A stretch of 20,176 nucleotides of DNA from Methanobacteriota archaeon (GCA_002689565.1 NZGQ01000097.1:35009-55184), one strand, 5' to 3'. Counted from the first letter of the stretch, positions 9,148-16,422 are shown. Translations and numbers: made by a program. Notes: generated by a model not told the origin, from the letters alone.

Positions 9148-10244
9148 TGGCATCAAGAACTTCAAAAGTGACCACCACTGAGATTACAGATACCTTTACT
9201 ACACTGGTATCTAATCTGAATCATATCTCATACGATGTCGGTTCGACTGGTGGAACAAATGGACTAAACACGAACGAAGATTCCGATTTAGTTGGTTCTA
9301 TCAATGAACTTGAATTGGGGATTCGTGGTACCTCCAACAATCTAGTCGCAACTGACCTTGCTGACTTTACTGCCAACAACATCGTATCTGCACTACACGA
9401 ACTTGATAGTGACCTTCACGGTGCGGGTGGTGGTAACGCAAAGGCAGACTTGACCACCAATGCGAATGACATCGTATCAGGTATCAACGAACTTGAAGTA
9501 GGTATCCGAGGAACATCAAACAATCTGGTTGCAACTGACCTTGCGACTACTGCGAACGATCTAGTATCAGGTATCAACGAACTAGATTCTGACATTGGTG
9601 CGAGACCACATACTACTCTGACCACCACTGCAAAAACTCTTACAGGTGCAATCAATGAACACGATGCCGAGTTAGGTACAATCACTGCGGGTGCAATGGG
9701 TACAACCGCATCCACAGTATCTGGTGCGATCTCAGAACTAGAAGTAGAGATTGATACACTTAATACCTTTGTTGAACCCACTCAGTCATTGACCACTACT
9801 GCGACAACTGTTGCGGATGCGATCAACGAGCATGATGCAGAGATTGGTGCCGCAACTCTTGCTACATCGGCAACCACTCTCCGTGGTGCGATAAACGAAT
9901 TACACACCGAGGTTGGTGATGCGATTGGTTCGTCAAACAACACAACCACTGGTAATATTGGATCATCTCTAAACCTACTAGATAGTGCTGTAGGTAATTT
10001 AGGTTCCCTTACTGCCACAATAACTAACAGAACAACCCTCGTAGATGCGATCAATTCAAACAAGGCACAAATCGACCTACTGGATTCGGATGGTGTCGTG
10101 GTCAACCAGACTTTAGGTTCACTCAATTTATTAGACTCTTCTGGATTCGTAGGTGCAGAGAGGAATAATTTTGTTGCCGCACTCAACGCACTGAGGGCAG
10201 ACATACCACTAATATTCGATGAGAATGGAACGCAACTAAATTAA
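9147..10244 (+). CDS. Tail-fibre-like protein with INEL/INEHD repeats
   Basis: This 365-residue protein is built almost wholly of degenerate units of about 20-30 residues. Each unit has a Thr-rich strand (LTTTATTVAD and variants) followed by AINEHDAEIG, GINELDSDIG or AISELEVEID. Eight or more such helical cores can be counted between residues about 45 and 300, then two NLLDS segments. Alternation of a short strand and a short heptad-like helix with Ile/Leu at regular spacing is typical of trimeric fibre shafts, and I recall AINEHDAEIG repeats in T4-like marine phage structural proteins. One unit is nearly duplicated (9300-9362 and 9483-9545). The last 25 residues (RADIPLIFDENGTQLN) are a short non-repeat end. 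It shares one base with the upstream gene and precedes two further fibre genes. It is probably a shaft or connector; no receptor-binding domain is obvious. Confidence 0.75.
   Translation: MASRTSKVTTTEITDTFTTLVSNLNHISYDVGSTGGTNGLNTNEDSDLVGSINELELGIRGTSNNLVATDLADFTANNIVSALHELDSDLHGAGGGNAKADLTTNANDIVSGINELEVGIRGTSNNLVATDLATTANDLVSGINELDSDIGARPHTTLTTTAKTLTGAINEHDAELGTITAGAMGTTASTVSGAISELEVEIDTLNTFVEPTQSLTTTATTVADAINEHDAEIGAATLATSATTLRGAINELHTEVGDAIGSSNNTTTGNIGSSLNLLDSAVGNLGSLTATITNRTTLVDAINSNKAQIDLLDSDGVVVNQTLGSLNLLDSSGFVGAERNNFVAALNALRADIPLIFDENGTQLN
9300..9545 (+). repeat. Internal duplication in the INEL-repeat fibre (units 183 bases apart)
   Basis: Bases 9300-9362 and 9483-9545 encode the same 21 residues with one change (NELELGIRGTSNNLVATDLA against NELEVGIRGTSNNLVATDLA). 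By hand count the DNA differs at 12 of 63 positions, of which 10 are silent. The duplication is therefore old, and the protein sequence has been held while the codons drifted. Confidence 0.8.
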
Positions 10245-10262
10245 TCGGAGTATTGTGACACC

Positions 10263-12371
10263 ATGAGTAGTGTTCCATTAAAATTAAAGGACAGTGCGGC
10301 ACCAACAGAACTGCAACAGATGTCCACTACCGAGGAGAACTACCTAGCATATCAGGTAGGAATTCATTGTGCATCTCTAGATAGTTCTTCTGTAAGTCGA
10401 TTAGGTACCACTCTATCTGGCAGTCAACGCACTGTCGGAACTTTCACGGATACTTCATATGATTCTGCCGTAGGAACTCATAGTAATCTACTGACTATAT
10501 CCCAAACTGATTCATTGATTCTACAGAAAACTGGCACTGCGGGACTTCCTACCGAATACCGTATACCCATCTCAATGAGAGATAGTAGTGGTCAAAAGAT
10601 CATTGATGAGATGGACAGCACAAAGTTAAACACTTTACTTGACAGAATCAATTCTAGAATATATACTTCTGATTATCCCGGATCATATAAACTAGCAACT
10701 TCTGCACCAAGTGGTGACTATTCGTTAGAACTTGCAAATGTAATGACTGACACACGAACTGATGGTCACTCATTGGCATATAATATCTACAAAAGAGATA
10801 CCATGACTGCACCGACAAAGGTTCTTCCCTTTGCAATTAAAAGGTCTAATGGTGACTCTGGTACCTATCAAGGCATTCAAGCAATGACCGAAGATCAGGT
10901 CAAGAGTAGTCTTGGTGTTAAAGCAAGGAATAGGATTTCCTCATCAGGTGAGATTGGTACATATTTAATAAGACGATCTGTTGATGGTACTCCGACTGAT
11001 GGAGGACTTTCAGGAACATGGGCAGCGAAAGGAACTGCGACTGATACTCGTCAAGCAGTAAGTGTTGTGGATTACACTCGCAGTCGTTCTTCCACATATG
11101 CTAGACTGAGAACTTCTACTTATAGTGCTGACTACACAAGGACTCGTGCTTCTACCTATTTGAGAAGTTCGACAACCTCTCGTACCAGTACATATACAAC
11201 AACATTTTCTAATGTTCGTACCGAGATTTATTCTCCTGCTTTTGTTGGTGATTATGTTGGTAACTTTACCAGAACTTCAACAAGAAATTCTACCAGAACA
11301 AGTAGTAGAAACCTAGATTTTACAAGAACCAGTACGGCAGGATATACTGGTGACTATTCCAGATTATTAGAATATCTTGGGAACTATACAAATACTTTCA
11401 CAGGTAATTATCTGGGCACTCCGTATGCTCGTAGTTTCTCACGAACATTGTATGTGAGTGTTGACCAAGAGACCTTCTACTATTCTAGTTATTACTCACA
11501 AGATTTCACTAGAAGTAGTACAGGTACATTTACCAGAAACTCGACCAAAACGAGTACCTATCAAAGAAGCACAGGTGGAACCTTTACTGGTAACTACACA
11601 ACACTTGGCACCTATGTTGGTAACTACGCAGGGAACTTTACCTCGGAAGAATTTACAACAAACTTCCAAAGAACTACAGCAGATCAGTTTGTTCGTAATT
11701 TCATAGGTAACTATACAGGGAACTTTACCAGAGATAGTCTCACGAACTTTGCTCGTGGATATGTTGGTACCTATTCAAGAAACTTCCTTGGAAATTACAC
11801 TGGAGATTATACTGGTAACTTTACTGGGGACTACACTGGCACCTATCTTGGAGATTATGTCGGTGTTGGATATTATGTGAGTAGCAGTAGTAATTACCAT
11901 CAGAAGTCTGGTTCTCATTTCTACTTTACAGGTGCCGCTTATTCTGGTAGTGCCAACTATACGAGAAGTGCAGATAAATCCTATCAGAGATTCCGTGCAA
12001 CTACATATCAGAGATTCCGTGCAACAAACTATGCACGAGGGTTTGATGGTACTTATTCAAGAAACTTTACTGGTAACTTCACTGGTAACTATGAATCAGC
12101 ATTCTCAAGGACTCGTTCAAGTAACTACACTGGTCAATCAGAATTTAGTAGAACATTTGAAGGAAACTATGTGGGTGACTTTACTCGTAACTTTGATGCT
12201 CAATATACTGGTAATTATTCACGCAACTTTGACGGAAATTATATCGGCAATTATGCACGAAATTTCGTGGGAGACTATGCTAGAACATTTGCAGGAAACT
12301 ATGTGGGCACAACTATCGGTTCTGGCAACACAAACATAGAAACTTATACACTGTATGTAAGAGTTGCATAA
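10263..12371 (+). CDS. Tetrapeptide-repeat fibre protein A (paralogue of the next gene)
   Basis: This 702-residue protein has three parts. Residues 1-269 are a mixed-composition globular domain with landmarks TTEENYLAYQVG, DSTKLNTLLDRINSRIY, YPGSYKLATSAPSG, PFAIKRSNGDSGTYQG and GTW. All of these have close counterparts in the gene at 12380. Residues about 270-680 are a repeat domain dominated by tetrads of the form [Y/F]-[T/V/A/L]-[G/R]-[N/D/T], as in NFTGNFTGNY, broken by Ser/Thr/Arg-rich stretches (TRTSTRNSTRTSSRN) and two non-repeat islands near residues 395-415 (LYVSVDQETFYYSSYYSQ) and 535-565. The last 25 residues (VGTTIGSGN...ETYTLYVRVA) form a cap shared with the paralogue. Proline is almost absent and no cysteine is seen in the repeats. 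The CGGAG ribosome binding site is twelve bases before the ATG. It is probably an adhesive or fibre virion protein; I know no characterised homologue. Confidence 0.75.
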   Translation: MSSVPLKLKDSAAPTELQQMSTTEENYLAYQVGIHCASLDSSSVSRLGTTLSGSQRTVGTFTDTSYDSAVGTHSNLLTISQTDSLILQKTGTAGLPTEYRIPISMRDSSGQKIIDEMDSTKLNTLLDRINSRIYTSDYPGSYKLATSAPSGDYSLELANVMTDTRTDGHSLAYNIYKRDTMTAPTKVLPFAIKRSNGDSGTYQGIQAMTEDQVKSSLGVKARNRISSSGEIGTYLIRRSVDGTPTDGGLSGTWAAKGTATDTRQAVSVVDYTRSRSSTYARLRTSTYSADYTRTRASTYLRSSTTSRTSTYTTTFSNVRTEIYSPAFVGDYVGNFTRTSTRNSTRTSSRNLDFTRTSTAGYTGDYSRLLEYLGNYTNTFTGNYLGTPYARSFSRTLYVSVDQETFYYSSYYSQDFTRSSTGTFTRNSTKTSTYQRSTGGTFTGNYTTLGTYVGNYAGNFTSEEFTTNFQRTTADQFVRNFIGNYTGNFTRDSLTNFARGYVGTYSRNFLGNYTGDYTGNFTGDYTGTYLGDYVGVGYYVSSSSNYHQKSGSHFYFTGAAYSGSANYTRSADKSYQRFRATTYQRFRATNYARGFDGTYSRNFTGNFTGNYESAFSRTRSSNYTGQSEFSRTFEGNYVGDFTRNFDAQYTGNYSRNFDGNYIGNYARNFVGDYARTFAGNYVGTTIGSGNTNIETYTLYVRVA
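11070..12308 (+). repeat. Aromatic-x-[G/R]-[N/D] tetrapeptide-repeat domain of fibre A
   Basis: The coding sequence keeps a loose 12-base period with aromatic codons (TAT/TAC/TTT/TTC) at the first position of each tetrad and GGT/GGA or an arginine codon at the third. It is interrupted by Ser/Thr/Arg tracts and by two aromatic-rich islands (about 11440-11510 and 11865-11940). Codons vary freely between units, so most of the array is not a fresh slippage product. Confidence 0.85.
11982..12025 (+). repeat. Exact 20-base direct repeat (24-base period) in fibre A
   Basis: The 20 bases at 11982-12001 recur exactly at 12006-12025, encoding YQRFRAT twice. Identity at silent positions suggests a recent local duplication. 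The related unit YRAT(x)YAR occurs three times in the paralogue at about 13860-13950. Confidence 0.85.
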
Positions 12372-12379
12372 ATAGTCCT

Positions 12380-14455
12380 ATGGGTACTACGACTCTAAAA
12401 CTTGAAGGTGATAGCGGAGACCTCAAGGAAATAACAACCGCAGAAGAGAACTATCTTGCTTATCAAGCAGGACTGCATCTCTCTACCTTGGATTCCAGTG
12501 ATGTCGGAAGTATTACTACTGTCAGTACAGGTAATACTTTAATTGGTACTCATACCGATACTAGGTTTGATGATGGTTCGGGCACTCACGGATTCTCTGG
12601 TGGTAATGTTCCGATCATTCAAGAAACCACATCCCTGTATCAGAGAGAAGGTGTCGCAGACTTTGCGGGAGACTCTGCCGCATTCCGATACCCCATTGAG
12701 TTCGCAGACAACGGTGGCACACCAGAAATACATGAATTAGATTCCTCGGAGATGGATACTCTGACAGATAGACTTCTGTCTCGTATTGCCGTATCCGAAT
12801 ATCCCGGTGTATATAAACTTGCAACATCTGCACCGACAGGTTATACTACCTATAAGTCAAGTGTATTTGCGGATAGATTACAGACAGGCACAACTGGAAC
12901 TGTATATAACATCTATGTGAAAGATACAATGTCTGCCCCAACAGCAGTAAGACCTGTTGCTATCAAGAGATCAAGTGGACTGACTGGTACTTTCCAAGGT
13001 CTCCAAGAGATGTCCGATCCAGAGATTGCTTATACCTTTGGCACACGAGTCCAGACCCGAATGATGAACGGAAGTGGTGTTATCGGAACATACCAGATGC
13101 GAAGTTCAGCACAGGGTGCTCCAACTGATACTGGTACTTGGACTGCTCGTGGTACTGCATCAGACTCTCGTTTTGATACTACGAATACTGACTACTCTGC
13201 GGATTATACAAGAAATCGTGCAAGCACTTACACAGGTAACTTCTCAAGGGACTTTACCGCAACCTTTGAGGGGACATTTACAGGTAACTTCCTACGACAA
13301 TTCGCAGGTAATTATACTGGAGATTATACAAGGAACTTTGCAGGAGACTATGTAGGTAATTATGCACGAGACTTTGCAGGGAACTATGTTGGTAACTATG
13401 CCAGAGACTTTGCAGGGAACTATGTAGGTAATTATGCAAGAAATTATGACAGAACTCGGATCACCGGTTATACAGGTGATTTTACTGGTAACTATGTTGG
13501 TAACTATGCGAGAGGGTTTGATGGTACATACACGAGAACTCGTATAACAAACTATGTAGGCAACTTCCTTGGTGACTACACAGGAAACTATGCTCGTGCG
13601 TTTACCAGAGATCGTCAAACTAACTATGCACGAAACTTTACTGGTAACTTCCTCGGTAACTATGCTCGTAACTTCACTGGTAACTTCACTGGTAACTATA
13701 CTGGTAACTTCACTGGTAACTATGGAAGAACGAGTACTCGTACAAGTACACGAACAAGGACTCGTACATCATCGAGAGTCATTAGCAAGTCTATCGGTAG
13801 TCTTTCTTACACTGGTAACTTTGTAGGTAACTTTGCGGGTAACTTTGTGGGTGACTTTGCAAGGTATCGTGCAACTGCCTATGCAAGATACCGAGCAACT
13901 AACTATGCTCGTGCGTATGTGAGGTATCGGGCAACTAACTATGCCAGAAACTATCTTGGCAACTTTGTCGGTAACTACGCACGAAACTACTCTGCCAATT
14001 ATCAGAGAACTCGTGCGACTACATATACTGGTGACTTTGCAGGGAACTATACTGGCACCTATTCGAGAAATTATTCTGCCGATTACACACGAAATAGTAC
14101 CAATGTATTTACAGGTGATTTTGTTGGTAACTATGCTCGTAACTTTGAAGCAGATTATACCAGAACAAGAAGTTCCGCATATTCGGCAGATTATACGAGA
14201 ACAAGGAATTCAATCTATTCTGCAAACTATGAGAGAACTCGAAACTCTAATTACTCGGCAGACTATACAAGAACACGCACCGAGGACTACACACAGGACT
14301 TCACTGGTGTATCAACTGTTATTCGTAGTAGCACATATACCGATGACTTTGCGAGAGACTTCTTGGGGAACTATGTAGGAAACTATGTAGGAACAACCAT
14401 CGATACTGGATCAACAACCTTAGAGACATATACCCTGTATCAACGAACAGCATAA
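12380..14455 (+). CDS. Tetrapeptide-repeat fibre protein B (paralogue of the previous gene)
   Basis: This 691-residue protein follows its paralogue after an eight-base gap. Residues 1-270 align with fibre A in order: LKLEGDSGDLKEITTAEENY, SSEMDTLTDRLLSRIAVSEY, then PGVYKLATSAPTG, VRPVAIKRSSGLTGTFQGL, and GTWTARGTASDSR. Residues 271 to about 668 are the repeat domain. It is more regular than in A, with long runs such as NFTGNFTGNYTGNFTGNY, a 12-residue superunit DFAGNYVGNYAR in tandem, a Thr/Arg tract near residue 453 and RYRATNYAR units near 495-525. The last 22 residues match fibre A at 15 positions by hand count (VGTTI...ETYTLY). In an extended strand, aromatic and Gly/Arg side chains would face one side and Thr/Val/Asn the other, suggesting a beta-structured fibre; this is inference. 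There is no clear ribosome binding site, so coupling to fibre A is likely. Function is probably adhesion or receptor contact. Confidence 0.75.
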   Translation: MGTTTLKLEGDSGDLKEITTAEENYLAYQAGLHLSTLDSSDVGSITTVSTGNTLIGTHTDTRFDDGSGTHGFSGGNVPIIQETTSLYQREGVADFAGDSAAFRYPIEFADNGGTPEIHELDSSEMDTLTDRLLSRIAVSEYPGVYKLATSAPTGYTTYKSSVFADRLQTGTTGTVYNIYVKDTMSAPTAVRPVAIKRSSGLTGTFQGLQEMSDPEIAYTFGTRVQTRMMNGSGVIGTYQMRSSAQGAPTDTGTWTARGTASDSRFDTTNTDYSADYTRNRASTYTGNFSRDFTATFEGTFTGNFLRQFAGNYTGDYTRNFAGDYVGNYARDFAGNYVGNYARDFAGNYVGNYARNYDRTRITGYTGDFTGNYVGNYARGFDGTYTRTRITNYVGNFLGDYTGNYARAFTRDRQTNYARNFTGNFLGNYARNFTGNFTGNYTGNFTGNYGRTSTRTSTRTRTRTSSRVISKSIGSLSYTGNFVGNFAGNFVGDFARYRATAYARYRATNYARAYVRYRATNYARNYLGNFVGNYARNYSANYQRTRATTYTGDFAGNYTGTYSRNYSADYTRNSTNVFTGDFVGNYARNFEADYTRTRSSAYSADYTRTRNSIYSANYERTRNSNYSADYTRTRTEDYTQDFTGVSTVIRSSTYTDDFARDFLGNYVGNYVGTTIDTGSTTLETYTLYQRTA
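13335..13442 (+). repeat. Three tandem 36-base units in fibre B
   Basis: ACTTTGCAGG recurs at 13335, 13371 and 13407, marking three 36-base units that encode NFAGDYVGNYAR, DFAGNYVGNYAR and DFAGNYVGNYAR. The DNA is highly similar, with few silent changes, so the array probably expanded by unequal exchange or slippage more recently than the rest of the domain. Confidence 0.85.
13634..13717 (+). repeat. Seven tandem 12-base units in fibre B
   Basis: Units of the form AACTTCACTGGT run without a break from 13634. Those at 13670-13681, 13682-13693 and 13706-13717 are identical, and the one at 13694 differs only in its aromatic codon. This is a slippage-prone microsatellite-like core that changes length in whole tetrapeptides without a frameshift. 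Confidence 0.85.
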
Positions 14456-14465
14456 TTGACATATA

Positions 14466-14473
14466 TATAAAAC
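14466..14473 (+). promoter_or_regulatory. Possible variant late promoter (TATAAAAC)
   Basis: In the 40-base gap before the gene at 14496 lies TATAAAAC, which matches the late core TATAAATA at six of eight positions. Its distance to the ATG (30 bases) equals that of the perfect promoter at 1272, and an AGGAG ribosome binding site follows at 14484-14488. An alternative host-type reading (TTGACA at 14456) has no good -10 partner. Confidence 0.4.
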
Positions 14474-14495
14474 TGAATGAATTAGGAGATTTGAA

Positions 14496-14945
14496 ATGGC
14501 AAGAACATGGTTAGATAATGCTTTTTGGGAAACACCCAAGAAACAATTATTGAATGCTATTAGTGAGACTGTTAATGGTAATAAGACCACTCGACAAGTT
14601 CACAAATTACACAAAACAAATCAAGACGGAACACCAAACGAAGTTTTTTTGGAGGTTATTGAGTTTCTGGGTGAAGATAAGATTGATAAGTCTAGTGCCA
14701 AAAGACTTGCAAAGAAACAAGCAGAAATAGACTTAGATAAACAAAAGAAACTTGAGCAAGAAAGATCAAAGAAACTGGAGAAACTTTTCCAGTACAAACT
14801 CGAAACTTTTGAAATCGAAGAGATCAAGCAATCCAAGAATCGTGCTCTCAAGTCTAAATTAAGACGATCCAAGTCTATCCCCGAAGTGAACCTTTATGCT
14901 ATTTTAATTATACAGGACAATCTTACTAATGAAGGAACAGACTAA
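14496..14945 (+). CDS. Lysine-rich coiled-coil protein of unknown function
   Basis: This 149-residue basic protein has the strongest ribosome binding site in the window (AGGAG, seven bases before ATG) and a possible late promoter. Residues 1-60 look globular (WLDNAFWETPKKQLLNAISE, ending in VFLEVIEFLG). Residues about 65-105 form a long Lys/Glu-rich helix (AKRLAKKQAEIDLDKQKKLE onward) that is probably a coiled coil. Residues about 110-140 contain SKNRALKSKLRRSKSIPEVN, a pattern I recall at the C-terminus of small uncharacterised T4-like phage proteins. The C-terminal residues overlap the next gene by 17 bases in a different frame. Placed directly after the fibres and before two enzymes, it could be a fibre assembly factor or an adaptor, but no motif establishes this. 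Confidence 0.7.
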   Translation: MARTWLDNAFWETPKKQLLNAISETVNGNKTTRQVHKLHKTNQDGTPNEVFLEVIEFLGEDKIDKSSAKRLAKKQAEIDLDKQKKLEQERSKKLEKLFQYKLETFEIEEIKQSKNRALKSKLRRSKSIPEVNLYAILIIQDNLTNEGTD

Positions 14946-15675
14946 GGGTTTCGTTATTGTTGCATCAAAGAATCAAAACTTCTATAAGTATGCAATCAAT
15001 CTAATACAATCTATCAAGGATTACCACCCCGAAGCAAATATCACCTTTGTCACCGAGGAACGATTCCTTGATGGACAAGAGGAAGAAGCAGATCAAGTTC
15101 TTTTCTGTGATGATCACTATCGTGCAAAATTAACAGGGATGGCAATGTCACCCTACGATATTACCATGTATATCGATGCGGATATGGAATGTGAACACGA
15201 AGATATTGCCACTGTATGGGATGACATGAAGGACTATGATATGGTCTTTCACGAGTTGACCGAAGAACGAGGCAAGTATTATGCGATCCGAGAGTTCAAA
15301 CTTGATGGTAAAACAGAACAATATCGTTTGTGTGGGGGTGTGTGTCTTTATAGAAGTGAGAACCCATTGGTGATGGAGTTCATGCGAGACTGGGATGAAT
15401 TGTATCGTAAACAAAAAGGAAATGAGTGGAGACCTCCCGGTTTTGAAACTGATGTTTGGAATGCCGATCTAAAACATTTTGATCAAACGACTCTATGGTG
15501 GTTGGTAAACCGAGTAGAGAAATACAAAGACTTGAAGATAGGTATCTTTGATGATGACATTCGGTGGAACTACTTCACCCAATATGGTTATCAGGGATTC
15601 AAATCCAAATCAGGAAAACCACCAATACTAAGACATTACTCTGGTTGCTTACAAAAGGATGTGCCCATAGTATGA
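14929..15675 (+). CDS. GT8-like (GT-A fold) glycosyltransferase
   Basis: This 248-residue protein would transfer a sugar from a nucleotide-sugar donor. Visible motifs follow the GT8/glycogenin order: an N-terminal beta strand (GFVIVASKNQNFYKYAINLI), the metal-binding D-x-D as YIDAD at residues 81-85, an acceptor-side CGGVCLYRS at 135-143, FDQTTLWWL at 184-192 carrying the conserved DQ, and a C-terminal RHYSG at 235-239 whose His fits the metal-binding H of the family. It has no signal peptide or membrane span, so it should act in the host cytoplasm. CAGGA at 14913-14917 is its likely ribosome binding site. It overlaps the preceding gene by 17 bases and the next by four (ATGA), so the three are probably co-expressed late. 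Donor and acceptor are unknown; candidates are the repeat fibres next door. Alternatives are modification of host surface sugars or of another virion protein. Confidence 0.8.
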   Translation: MKEQTKGFVIVASKNQNFYKYAINLIQSIKDYHPEANITFVTEERFLDGQEEEADQVLFCDDHYRAKLTGMAMSPYDITMYIDADMECEHEDIATVWDDMKDYDMVFHELTEERGKYYAIREFKLDGKTEQYRLCGGVCLYRSENPLVMEFMRDWDELYRKQKGNEWRPPGFETDVWNADLKHFDQTTLWWLVNRVEKYKDLKIGIFDDDIRWNYFTQYGYQGFKSKSGKPPILRHYSGCLQKDVPIV

Positions 15676-16358
15676 AGAACATACCAATAAAAAATAAAGA
15701 GATATTGGGTGCACTGAATAACTTTCTGTGGTATTATGAAAACAAGGATATTGTTTCCAAGACTCTAAAGTTGCATGGAAGAGCAGAAGATCGGGAACAT
15801 TATGTTGGGGACAAATATCGAGATGAAATCGTTGAAATGGATACTAGGCACGATGGGTTTCCAGTTGAATGCCATTCATATGCATTGAAGGCAGATAGAT
15901 TACATCATTTGGGCATAGAGGGTAACGAAGAAATAGATGATGGTACTGCCTCTTCTTTCATTGAGAGATATAGTAAATATAATCAACAACTTGCCGAGAT
16001 TTTATGTGTCCGAAATAATGCATTGACCCAAATGTATCCTCCCGATGGATATATCTCTTGGCACAATAATGCCAATGCCTCTGCCTATAATCTAATCTTT
16101 TCTTGGTCAGAGACAGGTGAAGGTAACTTCAAGTATATTGATGGTCATACTGGCAAGATGGTCACGATGCAAGATCAGAAGGGTTGGCAGTGTAAGGCAG
16201 GATACTTTGGTGCCTATGGTGAACCTTGGTACAATAGAGTCTACCATGCCGCGGAGACTGATTGTTGGAGAATCACAGTATCGTATTGTTTTGATCGTAG
16301 TGATATGGCACTCGGACTTCAAGACGAGATCATAGAAGAAATAATGTCTGATTACTAA
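15672..16358 (+). CDS. 2-oxoglutarate/Fe(II) oxygenase-like protein with H-x-N in place of H-x-D
   Basis: I take the start at 15672, which overlaps the glycosyltransferase stop as ATGA and has AAAGGA at 15654-15659; an in-frame ATG at 15564 lies deep inside the glycosyltransferase and has no such support. The 228-residue product shows the C-terminal jelly-roll core of phage 2OG oxygenases: ISWHNNANASAYNLIFSW (128-145) with His131, then KGWQCKAGYFGAYGEPWYNR (170-189), and VYHAAETDCWRITVSYCF (190-207) with His192 and Arg200 in the positions of the distal metal ligand and the 2-oxoglutarate-binding Arg. The usual acidic ligand of the HxD motif is Asn133 here. Similar proteins are common in cyanophages, where I recall an N at this point too. 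Expected chemistry is hydroxylation of a protein, sugar or base; substrate unknown. Family confidence is fair, activity unproven. Confidence 0.7.
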   Translation: MKNIPIKNKEILGALNNFLWYYENKDIVSKTLKLHGRAEDREHYVGDKYRDEIVEMDTRHDGFPVECHSYALKADRLHHLGIEGNEEIDDGTASSFIERYSKYNQQLAEILCVRNNALTQMYPPDGYISWHNNANASAYNLIFSWSETGEGNFKYIDGHTGKMVTMQDQKGWQCKAGYFGAYGEPWYNRVYHAAETDCWRITVSYCFDRSDMALGLQDEIIEEIMSDY

Positions 16359-16375
16359 AAGTTGAGTTTAAAATC

Positions 16376-16385
16376 CTTATAAATA
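16376..16385 (+). promoter_or_regulatory. T4-type late promoter (CTTATAAATA)
   Basis: A perfect TATAAATA (16378-16385) sits in the 64-base gap after the oxygenase gene, with the same CT before it as at 1270. Transcription should start near 16391, giving a short leader before the ATG at 16423. It would drive the Ig-like protein and the long fibre gene. Confidence 0.8.
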
Positions 16386-16422
16386 AAGGAAACAACCCTA
16401 TTAGAATATATGGATTTTACAC

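Larger units (their letters stand above)
13190..14400 (+). repeat. Aromatic-x-[G/R]-[N/D] tetrapeptide-repeat domain of fibre B
   Basis: About 400 residues are almost entirely tetrads beginning with Tyr or Phe and carrying Gly or Arg at position three and Asn or Asp at position four. The arrangement is alternating GN and RN/RD blocks (GNY-ARN-FAG). Embedded inside are the 36-base and 12-base DNA repeats listed separately. The domain starts at the same distance from the N-terminus as in fibre A. Confidence 0.88.

Noticed and set aside
12367..12374. CATAAATA as a late promoter for fibre B
   Set aside because: It spans the stop of fibre A, and the predicted start would fall on the ATG at 12380, leaving no leader; 7 of 8 matches is expected by chance in this composition.
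13569..14378. Other-frame open stretches inside fibre B (13569-13826 and 13941-14378), and similar ones inside fibre A
   Set aside because: The 12-base period keeps alternate frames free of stops; the products are Leu/Thr/Val-rich low-complexity shadows without ribosome binding sites.
14456..14484. Host sigma-70-type promoter starting with TTGACA
   Set aside because: At 17-base spacing the -10 position reads GAATTA, a poor match; the late-type core fits the spacing better.
15564..15671. Extended N-terminus for the oxygenase-like gene
   Set aside because: It would lie inside the glycosyltransferase in another frame; the ATG at 15672 has an ATGA overlap and an AAAGGA site.
15918..16358. DNA-base oxygenase of a TET/JBP or AlkB type acting on phage DNA
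   Set aside because: The location in the late fibre block and the absence of nearby DNA-modification genes do not favour it, although it is not excluded.
16374..16390. CCTT...AAGG palindrome as a terminator
   Set aside because: The stem is only four pairs with an AT loop, has no T run, and coincides with the late promoter.
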